A stretch of DNA of 64,000 nucleotides from Rhizobium sp. Root482. GTDB lineage: Bacteria; Pseudomonadota; Alphaproteobacteria; Rhizobiales; Rhizobiaceae. Made by a program: the position numbers and the translations under genes. The stretch covers positions 581,287 to 645,286 of the forward strand of contig NZ_LMFA01000001.1 of assembly GCF_001426565.1 (NCBI RefSeq). The letters run 5' to 3'. Below the pieces are notes generated by a model. The model made no database searches. It saw nothing but the letters and a program-made list of their open reading frames with translations, and was not told where the DNA came from. Shown piece by piece: positions 26,697 through 35,466 of the stretch. Each line of letters opens with the position of its first letter. The stretch's first letter is position 1.

Positions 26697-27614
26697 CCAA
26701 CTCGTTCCGACGAGCCTGCCTATGCCGCAGCACAGATGCGCAAACCCCTCCCGCGCGCCCTCGCTCCTATGGCGGGCGCGCAGCCAGGCATGGATCATCT
26801 GCGGTTCGTTCCGATAGGTAACCTCAATCCCCGCTGCCGCCAGGCGCTGCGCATAGAGCGCGGCATCGTCACGCAACGGATCGAAATGCGCCGAGGTGAT
26901 ATAGGCCGGCGGCAGGCCGGAAAGATCAGCCGCCTTCAACGGATGGGCAACGGCGTTTTCCGCCGGCGCCTTCAGGATATCGCGGTAATAGGCGACATCC
27001 GCCGTCGACAGGCCCGGTGCCTGCGCCATCTCGACATAGGATCCCGACACGAGATCGCCGCCCAATCCGGGATAGATCAGCACCTGTCCGACAATGCCGG
27101 CAAGCCCTTCGGTCCTGGCCTTCAGCGCCAGGCCTGCTGCCAGATTGCCGCCGGCACTGTCGCCGACAACCACCAGCGGCCGTCCATCGGCAAGCAGCCA
27201 TTGCAGTACCTCGAAGCAATCTTCGAAGGCCGCCGGCCAGACATGTTCCGGCGCCAGCCGGTAATCGACGGAAACGAGCTCCGCCCTAGCGACATGCGCA
27301 ATTTCGGCGCAGATCGCATCATGGCTTTGCAGCGATCCGACGACGAAACCACCGCCATGGATATAGAAAATCCGCGTCTGCGTCGCGATCTCGGCAGGCC
27401 GGTAACGGCGCACCGGAATACGTTCGGCCACGAGTTGATCCTCCCGCGTCAACCCTTCCGGCGACGGCGCATCGAACTCGGCGCACAGCGCATCATACCA
27501 CGCGCGCTGCTGCTGAATGGAGGCATCCACCGCATCCGCCGGATAGAAATCCTCGCAACGCCTGTGGAAGGCGAGGATGCCGGGTTCGGTGGGGAAAGGC
27601 GGTTTGGTTGTCAT
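26673..27614 (-). CDS. Alpha/beta hydrolase, hormone-sensitive-lipase family
   Basis: 313-residue esterase/lipase-like enzyme. The oxyanion motif is YIHGGGFVVGS near residue 85, the nucleophile elbow is VVGDSAGGNLA near 151, and the acid and histidine lie in the FDPLRDDA and MIHAWL segments near 253 and 283. The start at 27614 (MTTKPPF) is chosen because the 32 residues before it look non-coding. Its 3' end overlaps the convergent msrA by 24 bp. The natural substrate is unknown. Confidence 0.85.
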   Translation of the reverse strand: MTTKPPFPTEPGILAFHRRCEDFYPADAVDASIQQQRAWYDALCAEFDAPSPEGLTREDQLVAERIPVRRYRPAEIATQTRIFYIHGGGFVVGSLQSHDAICAEIAHVARAELVSVDYRLAPEHVWPAAFEDCFEVLQWLLADGRPLVVVGDSAGGNLAAGLALKARTEGLAGIVGQVLIYPGLGGDLVSGSYVEMAQAPGLSTADVAYYRDILKAPAENAVAHPLKAADLSGLPPAYITSAHFDPLRDDAALYAQRLAAAGIEVTYRNEPQMIHAWLRARHRSEGAREGFAHLCCGIGRLVGTSWLPLRLAD

Positions 27615-27738
27615 GTCTGGGCCATCATTCTTCGAAAATTCAGCATAGCGGAAACTCAGGCCGCCTCTGTTCTCGATCCGACAAATTCCCGAGATTTTCG
27701 AATATGACAATGTGGTGCGGCCATGTTACCTTTGTCGC

Positions 27739-27993
27739 ATGCGAACAGGAAAATCCATTACCGTCACACTTGGCGAGCAGCAGGCGCTGCTGGATGCCCG
27801 ACTGCAAGCCGGCACCTATGAGGACGCAAGTCAAGTGGTGCGCGCAGGCCTGCGCGCGCTTGATCGCGAGGAAACGGCCGTGAACAAAACCATGCGCGCC
27901 AAAATTCATGAAGCGATCAGCGATCCTCATCCCGACATTCCGGCCGCCGAGGTTTTTGCACGGCTTCGCTCCATTCATCTTGAAAGCCGGTAA
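27739..27993 (+). CDS. parD: ParD-family antitoxin
   Basis: 84-residue type II antitoxin. The N-terminal ribbon-helix-helix region (KSITVTLGEQQALLDARLQA, residues 5-24) binds DNA, and the acidic C-terminal part should wrap the toxin. The ATG at 27739 fits the family; a GTG at 27712 would add nine poorly matching residues. The toxin gene begins two bases after its stop. AT-rich sequence upstream (27690-27712) could hold the promoter. The antitoxin appears intact although its partner is broken. Confidence 0.82.
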   Translation: MRTGKSITVTLGEQQALLDARLQAGTYEDASQVVRAGLRALDREETAVNKTMRAKIHEAISDPHPDIPAAEVFARLRSIHLESR

Positions 27994-27995
27994 GC

Positions 27996-28328
27996 TTGGC
28001 AAATGTCGTCTTCCGACCAGCAGCGGAAAACGACCTTGCGGAAATCTATCGCTATATCGCTGAGAACAGCGGTCTTGAACGAGCCGGCGCCTATCTCGAT
28101 CGCATAGAGAAGGCCTGCATGGCACTTTCCAACTTCCCTCTTCGCGGCACGCAGCGCAATGACCTTTATCCCGGCCTGCGGATCACCGGTTTCGAGCACC
28201 GCGCGTCGATTGCATTCACGGTGGAGCAAGAACGGTGGAGCAAGATACCGTTCGCATATTGCGCATTTTCTATGGTGGCAGGGATTTCCCGGAGGACTGG
28301 ACGGACGGATGATCGGTGCTATCGCTGA
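27996..28328 (+). pseudogene. parE: ParE-family toxin, frameshifted by a 14-bp duplication
   Basis: RelE/ParE-type toxin starting with TTG (ANVVFRPAAENDLAEIYRYI). It matches the family up to residue 77 (AFTVEQ), then shifts frame because the 14-base unit ACGGTGGAGCAAGA occurs twice in a row at 28218-28245. Removing one copy restores ...FTVEQDTVRILRIFYGG then RDFPEDWTDG and a stop at 28312, a normal 100-residue ParE ending. As it stands the product has 110 residues with a wrong C-terminus and is very probably inactive. Confidence 0.85.
28218..28245 (+). repeat. 14-bp tandem duplication inside parE
   Basis: Two exact, adjacent copies of ACGGTGGAGCAAGA (28218-28231 and 28232-28245). The unit length is not a multiple of three, so it shifts the parE frame. 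The perfect identity suggests a recent slippage event that could revert. Confidence 0.9.
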
Positions 28329-28378
28329 CCTCCTGCACAACTCTTGCCATTCCCCCCTCCTGCCGTGTTAGCTGAGAC

Positions 28379-29290
28379 ATGGCCTTCACCCTCCGTCAAC
28401 TCCAGTATTTCATCGCGGTCGCCGAACAGGGCAGCGTCACCCGGGCGGCGCAGAATCTGTCGATCTCGCAATCCTCGATCACCGAAGCGGTGAAGGAACT
28501 GGAGACCGATCTCGGCGTCGAACTGTTCGAGCGCCATCCGCGCGGGCTGCATATCACTCATAACGGCCACCAGTTCCTGCGCCATGCGACGAAGATCCTT
28601 GCCGGCGTCTCGGATGCGCGCCGCTCGTTTTCGCAGGAGCGGGAGGAGCGCACCGGCGGCAAGCTCAATCTCGGTGTCACCTCGCTGGTCGCCGGCTATG
28701 TGCTGTCCGATCTGCTGGCCCGATATCGCCGCGCCTGCCCCGGCGTCGAGGTCAGCGCCATCGAGGACAATGGCTCCTATCTCGAGCACCTCCTCGTCGG
28801 CGGCGAACTGGATGTCGCGGTCATGGTCATTTCCAATCTGCGCGACCGCATGGCCCTGCAGGCCGAGATCATCGAGACCTCGCCCTATCGCCTCTGGCTG
28901 CCGCTCGGCCATCCGCTCGTTTCGGCCGATATCATCTCGGTCGCCGATATCGCCAAGGAACCGCTGATCATGCTGACGGTGGATGAAATCGAGGAGAATA
29001 CCGGCAAGCTCCTCACCGCGCTCGGCGCCCGCCCTCATGTCGCCTTCCGCACCCGCTCCGTCGAGGCGGTGCGCAGCCTCGTCGCCACCGGCGCCGGCAT
29101 CGCGCTGCTGCCGGACCTGGTCTACCGGCCCTGGTCGCTGGAAGGCGACCGCATCGAAAGCCGCGACGTCTCCGGCGCCCTGCCCGTCGTCCAGGTCGGT
29201 ATGGTCTGGCGCAAGGGCTCCGGCCTGCCCCAATCGGCAAAGGATTTCATCGGCGTCGCCGAAGCCTTGCGCAGCGGTCGCGGCCGATAG
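28379..29290 (+). CDS. LysR family regulator, probably of the polyamine operon
   Basis: 303-residue LysR-type regulator. The winged HTH (residues 1-60) contains GSVTRAAQNLSISQSSITEAV and an effector-binding domain covers about 90-295. It is transcribed in the same direction as the YdcS-type operon 126 bp downstream, and the gap holds a textbook T-N11-A dyad. LysR proteins are usually divergent from their targets, so control of the downstream operon is inferred from the dyad and not from the arrangement. Confidence 0.88.
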   Translation: MAFTLRQLQYFIAVAEQGSVTRAAQNLSISQSSITEAVKELETDLGVELFERHPRGLHITHNGHQFLRHATKILAGVSDARRSFSQEREERTGGKLNLGVTSLVAGYVLSDLLARYRRACPGVEVSAIEDNGSYLEHLLVGGELDVAVMVISNLRDRMALQAEIIETSPYRLWLPLGHPLVSADIISVADIAKEPLIMLTVDEIEENTGKLLTALGARPHVAFRTRSVEAVRSLVATGAGIALLPDLVYRPWSLEGDRIESRDVSGALPVVQVGMVWRKGSGLPQSAKDFIGVAEALRSGRGR

Positions 29291-29298
29291 TGCCCCGA

Positions 29299-29315
29299 TA
29301 TCGGAATTTCCGATA
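29299..29315. promoter_or_regulatory. Candidate LysR box (T-N11-A)
   Basis: TATCGGAA-T-TTCCGATA, a perfect 8-bp inverted repeat around one base, fitting the T-N11-A rule of LysR-type sites. It starts nine bases after the lysR stop and lies about 100 bp before the binding-protein gene. It has no T-run, so a terminator role is less likely. Confidence 0.55.
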
Positions 29316-29416
29316 CCGCCGTTCTAATTAATGAATTTGCGAAAGCGGCGAAACCGGGGCACCTTCATCTACGGGAACAAGACCGAAGTAATCGGGCATC
29401 AAACGGGGAGACTTCT

Positions 29417-30577
29417 ATGAAGAAGATTCTGAAATCCTGCACCGCGCTTACGCTTTCGCTTGCCTTTTCCGCCCCTGCCTTCGCACAGGAACCTTTGAAG
29501 GAGCTCGGCAAGGGTGAAGGCGAACTGTCGATCGTCGCCTGGGCTGGCTATATCGAGCGCGGCGAAACCGACAAGGCCTATGACTGGGTCACCGGCTTCG
29601 AGGAGAAGACCGGTTGCAAGGTCAGCGTCAAGACCGCCGCGACCTCCGACGAAATGGTCGCGCTGATGAACGAGGGCGGCTTCGACCTCGTCACCGCCTC
29701 GGGCGATGCCTCGCTGCGGCTGGTCGCCGGCAAGCGCGTCCAGCCGATCAACACCGCGCTCATCCCGAGTTGGTCGACCATCGACGAACGCCTCCAGAAC
29801 GCGCCCTGGCACACGGTGAAGGACGTGCACTACGGCACCCCTTACGTCTGGGGTCCGAACGTTCTGATGTACAATACCGAAGCCTTCAAGGACGAGGCAC
29901 CGAAGAGCTGGAAGGTCGTCTTCGAGGAGATGACCCTGCCCGACGGCAAGTCCAACAAGGGCCGCGTCCAGGCCTATGACGGTCCGATCCACGTGGCCGA
30001 CGCTGCCAACTACCTGATGGCGCACAAGCCTGAACTCGGCATCAAGGACCCCTTCGAACTCAACGAGGATCAGTACAAGGCAGCCCTCGACGTGCTGCGC
30101 GTCCAGCGCACCCTTGCCAGCCGCTACTGGCACGACGCGATGATCCAGATCGACGATTTCAAGAACGAAGGCGTCGTCGCCTCCGGCTCCTGGCCCTTCC
30201 AGGTCAATCTCCTGAAGGCCGAAAAACAGCCGATCGCCTCCGTCTTCCCGGAAGAAGGCGCCACCGGCTGGGCAGATACGACCATGCTGCATGCCGAAAG
30301 CACCCATCCGAACTGCGCCTATATGTGGATGGAGCACACGCTGTCGCCCAAGGTCCAGGGCGATGTCTCCGCCTGGTTCGGCACCGTTCCCTCGGTCCCC
30401 GCCGCCTGCAAGGGCAATGAATTGCTGACCGACGAAGGCTGCGCCAACAACGGCTACAACGACTTCGAGAAGATCAAGTTCTGGAAGACGCCGGTGTCCA
30501 AATGCGAAAGCCAGGGCGAATGCGTGCCCTACCACCGCTGGGTCTCCGACTATATCGGCGTCATCGGCGGGCGGTAG
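29417..30577 (+). CDS. Polyamine-type ABC binding protein, YdcS-like
   Basis: Periplasmic solute-binding protein of the PotD/PotF class, 386 residues with a Sec signal peptide (about 1-24, ending AFAQ). The gene order binding protein, ATPase, two permeases, aldehyde dehydrogenase matches ydcS-ydcT-ydcU-ydcV-ydcW of Escherichia coli, and the length fits YdcS (381). The likely ligand is putrescine or a related polyamine. A 200-bp gap holding a RIME-like element separates it from the ATPase gene. Confidence 0.87.
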   Translation: MKKILKSCTALTLSLAFSAPAFAQEPLKELGKGEGELSIVAWAGYIERGETDKAYDWVTGFEEKTGCKVSVKTAATSDEMVALMNEGGFDLVTASGDASLRLVAGKRVQPINTALIPSWSTIDERLQNAPWHTVKDVHYGTPYVWGPNVLMYNTEAFKDEAPKSWKVVFEEMTLPDGKSNKGRVQAYDGPIHVADAANYLMAHKPELGIKDPFELNEDQYKAALDVLRVQRTLASRYWHDAMIQIDDFKNEGVVASGSWPFQVNLLKAEKQPIASVFPEEGATGWADTTMLHAESTHPNCAYMWMEHTLSPKVQGDVSAWFGTVPSVPAACKGNELLTDEGCANNGYNDFEKIKFWKTPVSKCESQGECVPYHRWVSDYIGVIGGR

Positions 30578-30593
30578 TTTTAGAACCTGGAAC

Positions 30594-30752
30594 GCCCCTC
30601 ACCCTAACCCTCTCCCCGCTTGCGGGGAGAGGGAACGACAGAGACTGCCAACCGCACTTCGTTTCACCTTATGAGAGTGAGACGACGGAGTTCGCTGCCT
30701 GCCCCTTCGCCCCGTTTACGGGGAGAAGGTGGCCGACAGGCCGGATGAGGGG
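30594..30752. repeat. RIME-like intergenic palindromic element, copy 4
   Basis: Left module begins CCCCTCACCCTAACCCTCTC with a CCCCGC/GCGGGG stem; right module ends GGTGGCCGACAGGCCGGATG then AGGGG. It lies inside the operon, between the binding-protein and ATPase genes, where a hairpin could give excess binding protein. Confidence 0.85.
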
Positions 30753-30778
30753 CAGTTCTCGCAATTTCCGGAGCCCCC

Positions 30779-31777
30779 ATGACCGCCGCCGTCCTTTTTC
30801 AAAACGTCTCCCGCCATTTCGGCGCAGTCAAAGCCGTCGATGCGGTCGATCTTGAAATCGCGGCTGGCGAATTCTTCGCCATGCTCGGCCCGTCCGGCTC
30901 CGGCAAGACCACCTGCCTCAGGCTGATGGCCGGCTTCGAGCAGCCGACACACGGCCATATAGAGATTTTCGGCGAGACTGCCGAAGGCGTGCCGCCGTAT
31001 CGCCGCAGCGTCAACACGGTGTTCCAGGACTATGCCCTCTTCCCGCATCTCTCCATTCTCGACAATGTCGCCTATGGGCTGATGGTCAAGGGTGCCGGCA
31101 AGGAAGAACGCCGCAGGGCAGCCGAGGATGCGCTCGCCATGGTCAAGCTGCCGGGCTATGGCCAGCGGCGGCCGGGCCAGCTATCCGGCGGCCAGCGCCA
31201 GCGAGTGGCGCTCGCCCGCGCGCTCGTCAACAAGCCGAAGGTGCTGCTGCTCGACGAACCGCTCGGCGCGCTTGATCTCAAGCTGCGCGAGCAGATGCAG
31301 GAGGAACTGAAAAGCCTGCAGAAATCGCTCGGCATCACCTTCGTCTTCGTCACCCATGACCAGGGCGAGGCCCTGTCGATGGCCGACCGCATCGCCGTCT
31401 TCAACGAGGGCAGGATCCAGCAGCTCGGAACGCCCGAAGATATCTACAAGCGCCCGCAAACCCGCTTCGTCGCCGATTTCGTCGGCTCGTCCAATGTCCT
31501 CTCCAGCGCTATCTGCGCGAAGCTCGGCGTGCCGGCGAAGGCCGCCAGCCTGCGCCCGGAGGCGATCGCCATCGGCACGTCCTGGGCCGAACAGCTCACC
31601 TTGCCGGGCAAGGTGATTTCGCGCAGCTTCCTCGGCGCCGTCAATCGCATCACCGTTGATTGTGACGGCGAAAAGATCATTGTCGCCAGCCCCGCCTCCA
31701 TGCCGGTTCCGGAAATCGGTGCGGATGTCGAGCTCGCCTTCTCGCGCAACGACCTTCACCTGATGGAGGACGCATGA
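30779..31777 (+). CDS. Polyamine-type ABC ATPase, YdcT/PotA-like
   Basis: 332-residue ATPase. Walker A is GPSGSGKTT (about 38-46), the signature is LSGGQRQRVALARAL (about 136-150), Walker B is VLLLDEPLGALD (about 155-166), and a TOBE_2 domain occupies the last 90 residues. It overlaps the following permease by four bases (ATGA). Confidence 0.92.
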   Translation: MTAAVLFQNVSRHFGAVKAVDAVDLEIAAGEFFAMLGPSGSGKTTCLRLMAGFEQPTHGHIEIFGETAEGVPPYRRSVNTVFQDYALFPHLSILDNVAYGLMVKGAGKEERRRAAEDALAMVKLPGYGQRRPGQLSGGQRQRVALARALVNKPKVLLLDEPLGALDLKLREQMQEELKSLQKSLGITFVFVTHDQGEALSMADRIAVFNEGRIQQLGTPEDIYKRPQTRFVADFVGSSNVLSSAICAKLGVPAKAASLRPEAIAIGTSWAEQLTLPGKVISRSFLGAVNRITVDCDGEKIIVASPASMPVPEIGADVELAFSRNDLHLMEDA

Positions 31778-32727
31778 GCGCGCTTGCCACCGGAGCCCCC
31801 ATCCAGCCGAACAGACCCGGTGTGACGGGCCGGATATCGGATTTTTTGTGGAAGCACCCGCATCTCCTGCTCTTGATCCTGCTCGGGCCGCCCGTCCTCT
31901 GGCTCGGCATCATCTATCTCGGCTCGCTGCTTGCCCTCCTGCTTCAGAGCTTCTTCTCGATCGATGATTTCTCGGGCCTGATCAATTACGAGTTTACGCT
32001 GGCGACCTACAGGCAACTGTTCTCGGACGCGAATTTCGACATTATCCTGCGCACCGTCACCATGGCTGCCGCCGTCACGCTGTTCTCGGCCCTGATCGCC
32101 TTCCCGATCGCCTATTATGCCGCCCGCTACGCCCGGGGAAAATGGAAGGCGATCTTCTATCTCGGCGTCATGCTGCCGCTCTGGTCGAGCTATCTCGTCA
32201 AGATCTATGCCTGGAAGCTGATCCTTGCCAAGGAAGGCATTCTTACCTGGGCCTTCGGCAAGCTGCATCTTTCCTGGCTGCTCGATGCCTGGCTTTCGCT
32301 TCCGATTATCGGCGGCAATTCGCTCTCGGTCAGCTATACCGGCACCTTCCTCGTCTTCGTCTATGTCTGGATGCCCTTCATGATCCTGCCGATCCAGGCA
32401 GCGCTCGAGCGCGTGCCCGGCAACCTGATCGAGGCATCGTCGGACCTTGGCGGCAATCCCGGCCAAACCTTCCGGCATGTTCTCTTTCCGCTGGCGCTGC
32501 CCGGCATCGTCGCCGGCTCGATCTTCACCTTCTCGCTGACTTTGGGCGACTATATCATTCCGCAGATCGTCGGCTCCTCGCGCCTGTTTATCGGCCAGGC
32601 CGTCTATGCGCAGCAGGGCACGGCCGGCAATATCCCGCTCGCCGCCGCCTTCACCGTCGTGCCGATCGTCATCATGGGCCTCTATCTGTGGATGGCCAAA
32701 CGCATGGGGGCCTTCGATGCGCTCTGA
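31774..32727 (+). CDS. Polyamine-type ABC permease, YdcU/PotB-like
   Basis: Inner-membrane permease of 317 residues. After a cytoplasmic N-terminus of about 30 residues come six hydrophobic segments, with the EAA loop [20 protein letters not shown] near residue 218. It overlaps the next permease by 11 bp. Confidence 0.9.
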   Translation: MSALATGAPIQPNRPGVTGRISDFLWKHPHLLLLILLGPPVLWLGIIYLGSLLALLLQSFFSIDDFSGLINYEFTLATYRQLFSDANFDIILRTVTMAAAVTLFSALIAFPIAYYAARYARGKWKAIFYLGVMLPLWSSYLVKIYAWKLILAKEGILTWAFGKLHLSWLLDAWLSLPIIGGNSLSVSYTGTFLVFVYVWMPFMILPIQAALERVPGNLIEASSDLGGNPGQTFRHVLFPLALPGIVAGSIFTFSLTLGDYIIPQIVGSSRLFIGQAVYAQQGTAGNIPLAAAFTVVPIVIMGLYLWMAKRMGAFDAL

Positions 32728-33532
32728 CCGCTCCGCATCCGCCCCGCTGCCCTTGAAGATCGCCGCCATCGGCGGGCTCGCCTTCCTGCATATCCCGATC
32801 CTCTTGATCTTCCTTTATGCCTTCACCACGGAGGAAAAAAGCTACCAGTTCCCGCCGCCCGGCCTGACGCTGCAATGGTTCGCCGTCACCTGGAACCGGC
32901 CGGATGTCTGGGCGGCGCTGGCGCTCTCGGTGAAGGTCGCGACGATCGCCACCGCCATCGCACTGGTGCTCGGCACGCTCTGCGCCGCCGCCGTCAGCCA
33001 GACGCGTTTCTTCGGCCGCGAAACCATCTCGCTGCTGGTCATCCTGCCGATCGCCCTTCCCGGCATCATCACCGGCATCGCGCTGCGCTCCGCCTTCTCG
33101 ATGGCCGATATCCCCTTTTCCTTCTGGACCATCGTGCTCGGCCACGCCACTTTCTGCATCGTCGTCGTCTACAATAACGCGGTGGCGCGCTTCCGCCGCG
33201 TCTCCGGTTCGCTGATCGAAGCCTCCATGGACCTCGGCGCCGACGGTTTCCAGACCTTTCGCCATATCATCCTGCCCAATATCGGCACGGCGCTACTCGC
33301 CGGCGGCATGCTTGCCTTCGCGCTGTCCTTCGACGAGGTCATCGTCACCACCTTCACCGGCGGCCAGCAATCGACGCTGCCGATCTGGATGCTGGAGGAA
33401 CTGATCCGCCCACGCCAGCGGCCGGTCACCAATGTCGTCGCCATGGTGGTGGTGCTGGTGACCGCCCTGCCGATCCTGGCCGCCTATTACCTCACCCGCG
33501 ATGGCGACCAGATCGCCGGCGGCGGCAAATAA
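32717..33532 (+). CDS. Polyamine-type ABC permease, YdcV/PotC-like
   Basis: Second permease, 271 residues, starting [10 protein letters not shown] inside the end of the previous gene. The EAA loop reads [20 protein letters not shown] near residue 165, followed by [14 protein letters not shown], which is highly typical of PotC-type proteins. The longer frame from 32606 overlaps the upstream permease and is rejected. Confidence 0.9.
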   Translation: MRSDRSASAPLPLKIAAIGGLAFLHIPILLIFLYAFTTEEKSYQFPPPGLTLQWFAVTWNRPDVWAALALSVKVATIATAIALVLGTLCAAAVSQTRFFGRETISLLVILPIALPGIITGIALRSAFSMADIPFSFWTIVLGHATFCIVVVYNNAVARFRRVSGSLIEASMDLGADGFQTFRHIILPNIGTALLAGGMLAFALSFDEVIVTTFTGGQQSTLPIWMLEELIRPRQRPVTNVVAMVVVLVTALPILAAYYLTRDGDQIAGGGK

Positions 33533-33557
33533 TTTAGGACATCAAGGGAGAATTCTC

Positions 33558-34985
33558 ATGGACACGCAATTGCTGATCGGATCGACATTCGAGGCAGGCA
33601 CCGAGATCGAGGAACAGATCCTCAATCCACGCACCGGCGCTGGGATCATCGCCCTTCCCGAAGCCTCGCAATCGCAGATCGAGCGGGCAGTCGATGCCGC
33701 CGAAAAAGCCTTTGCCAGCTGGTCGATGACGACGCCGGGGGAACGTTCCGGCTATCTGCTGAAGATCGCCGACGCGATCGAGAAGGATGCGGAAGCCTTC
33801 GCGGCACTCGAAGCGCTGAACTGCGGCAAGCCGATCAATGCCGTGCGCAACGACGAACTGCCGGCGATCGTGGATTGCTGGCGTTTCTTCGCGGGCGCCA
33901 TCCGCTCGTTGCATGCGACGGTGGCCGGCGAATACCTTCCCGGCCATACCTCGATGATCCGGCGCGACCCGGTCGGCATCATCGGCTCGATCGCGCCGTG
34001 GAACTATCCGCTGATGATGATGGCCTGGAAGCTGGCGCCGGCGATTGCCGGGGGCAATACCGTCGTTTTCAAGCCCTCCGAGCAGACGCCTCTGACGGCC
34101 CTGAAAATGGCCCGCCTGCTCGCCGATATCCTGCCCGAGGGCGTGGTGAACATCGTGCTCGGCCGCGGCGAAACGGTCGGCAATACGCTGATCAACCACC
34201 CGAAGATCGGCATGGTCTCGATCACCGGCGATATCGCCACCGGCAAGAAGGTGTTGCAGGCCGCCGCCAAGACCGTCAAACGCACGCATCTCGAACTCGG
34301 CGGCAAGGCGCCGGTGATCGTCTATGACGACGCCGATCTCGAAGCCGTCGTCAACGGCATCCGCACCTTCGGCTATTACAATGCCGGCCAGGACTGCACG
34401 GCCGCCTGCCGCATCTACGCCCAGGACGGCATCTACGAAAAACTGGTCGCCGACCTCACCTCCGCCGTCTCGACGATCAAATACAACCTCCCCGACGACA
34501 CGGAAAACGAGATCGGCCCGCTGATCTCCCGCCGCCAGCGCGATCGGGTCGCAAGCTTCGTCGAGCGCGCCACCGAGCAGAAGCATATCGAAATCACCAC
34601 CGGCGGCGAACTCGGCAGCAAGGACGGCTTCTTCTTCAAGCCGACGGTCGTGGCCGGCGCCACCCAGGAAGACGAAATCGTCCGGCGCGAGGTCTTCGGA
34701 CCTGTCGTCTCCGTGACGAGGTTCAAGGAAGACGATCAGGCAGTAAAATGGGCAAACGACAGCGACTACGGCCTCGCCTCCTCCGTCTGGACCAAGGATA
34801 TTTCGAAGGCGATGAAGGCGGCCTCACGCCTGCAATATGGCTGCACCTGGATCAACACCCATTTCATGCTGACCAACGAGATGCCGCATGGCGGCGTCAA
34901 GCAATCCGGCTATGGCAAGGATATGTCGATCTATGCGCTGGAAGACTATACCGCCGTCCGCCACGTGATGATCAATCACGGCTGA
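33558..34985 (+). CDS. patD: Gamma-aminobutyraldehyde dehydrogenase, PatD/YdcW-like
   Basis: 475-residue NAD aldehyde dehydrogenase that oxidises 4-aminobutanal (1-pyrroline) to GABA in putrescine breakdown. Sequence and length closely follow E. coli YdcW, for instance [39 protein letters not shown] and [12 protein letters not shown]. The catalytic pair is Glu246 (LELGGK) and Cys280. GGGAG precedes the ATG. Its place at the end of a YdcSTUV-type operon links uptake directly to catabolism. I see no putrescine aminotransferase here. Confidence 0.9.
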   Translation: MDTQLLIGSTFEAGTEIEEQILNPRTGAGIIALPEASQSQIERAVDAAEKAFASWSMTTPGERSGYLLKIADAIEKDAEAFAALEALNCGKPINAVRNDELPAIVDCWRFFAGAIRSLHATVAGEYLPGHTSMIRRDPVGIIGSIAPWNYPLMMMAWKLAPAIAGGNTVVFKPSEQTPLTALKMARLLADILPEGVVNIVLGRGETVGNTLINHPKIGMVSITGDIATGKKVLQAAAKTVKRTHLELGGKAPVIVYDDADLEAVVNGIRTFGYYNAGQDCTAACRIYAQDGIYEKLVADLTSAVSTIKYNLPDDTENEIGPLISRRQRDRVASFVERATEQKHIEITTGGELGSKDGFFFKPTVVAGATQEDEIVRREVFGPVVSVTRFKEDDQAVKWANDSDYGLASSVWTKDISKAMKAASRLQYGCTWINTHFMLTNEMPHGGVKQSGYGKDMSIYALEDYTAVRHVMINHG

Positions 34986-35129
34986 TGCCTTCACATCGCG
35001 GCCGGCGGGTGCTTCTTGCCGGCCGCAATACGCTACGCCGGGCTCCGGCAAGACTTCCACACTGCGCTCCCGAGGGAACTTTTCCGCCTTTCGCGCGTCA
35101 ATGCATTGTTGAACCATGGAGGGACTGTC

Positions 35130-35303
35130 ATGCTCAAATGGGCGCTGATTTTCTTTGTAATTTCGCTCATCACCGGCTTTCTCGGCTTTTCCGGCGTTTC
35201 CGCCGCCACGGCCTCGATCGCCAAAATCCTGTTCTATATCGCGCTCGCGATTTTCCTGATCTTCCTGGTGCTCGCCCTGATGGCCGGCAGCGCCGTCCTT
35301 TAG
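35130..35303 (+). CDS. DUF1328 small membrane protein
   Basis: 57-residue protein with two hydrophobic helices (about 2-22 and 32-54), typical of the DUF1328/YtjA family of unknown role. GGAGG lies seven bases ahead of the ATG. It stands alone between patD and the iron-regulated operon. Confidence 0.82.
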   Translation: MLKWALIFFVISLITGFLGFSGVSAATASIAKILFYIALAIFLIFLVLALMAGSAVL

Positions 35304-35380
35304 GCACCGACGACATTCAAGGAGCCGCAACGGTCCACGACCGGGGCGGCTTCAGGCTGCGACATTTCGCGACAAAAAAC

Positions 35381-35397
35381 ATGACTAAAATAGTCAT
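35381..35397. promoter_or_regulatory. Candidate RirA iron box 1
   Basis: ATGACTA-AAA-TAGTCAT, a perfect 7-bp dyad that contains TGA-N9-TCA (35382-35396), the form of the rhizobial iron-responsive operator bound by RirA. It lies upstream of the TonB receptor gene in an AT-rich stretch. Confidence 0.6.
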
Positions 35398-35423
35398 AAA
35401 TCTCTTTTCGACGGAAACAAACA

Positions 35424-35438
35424 TGATAATAGAGCTCA
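35424..35438. promoter_or_regulatory. Candidate RirA iron box 2
   Basis: A second TGA-N9-TCA word (TGATAATAGAGCTCA), 42 bp from the start of the first box and just ahead of the receptor start. It lacks the full dyad of box 1, so it is less certain. Confidence 0.4.
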
Positions 35439-35466
35439 TCTTATTATGTTTAGTGAAGTCGATCCG

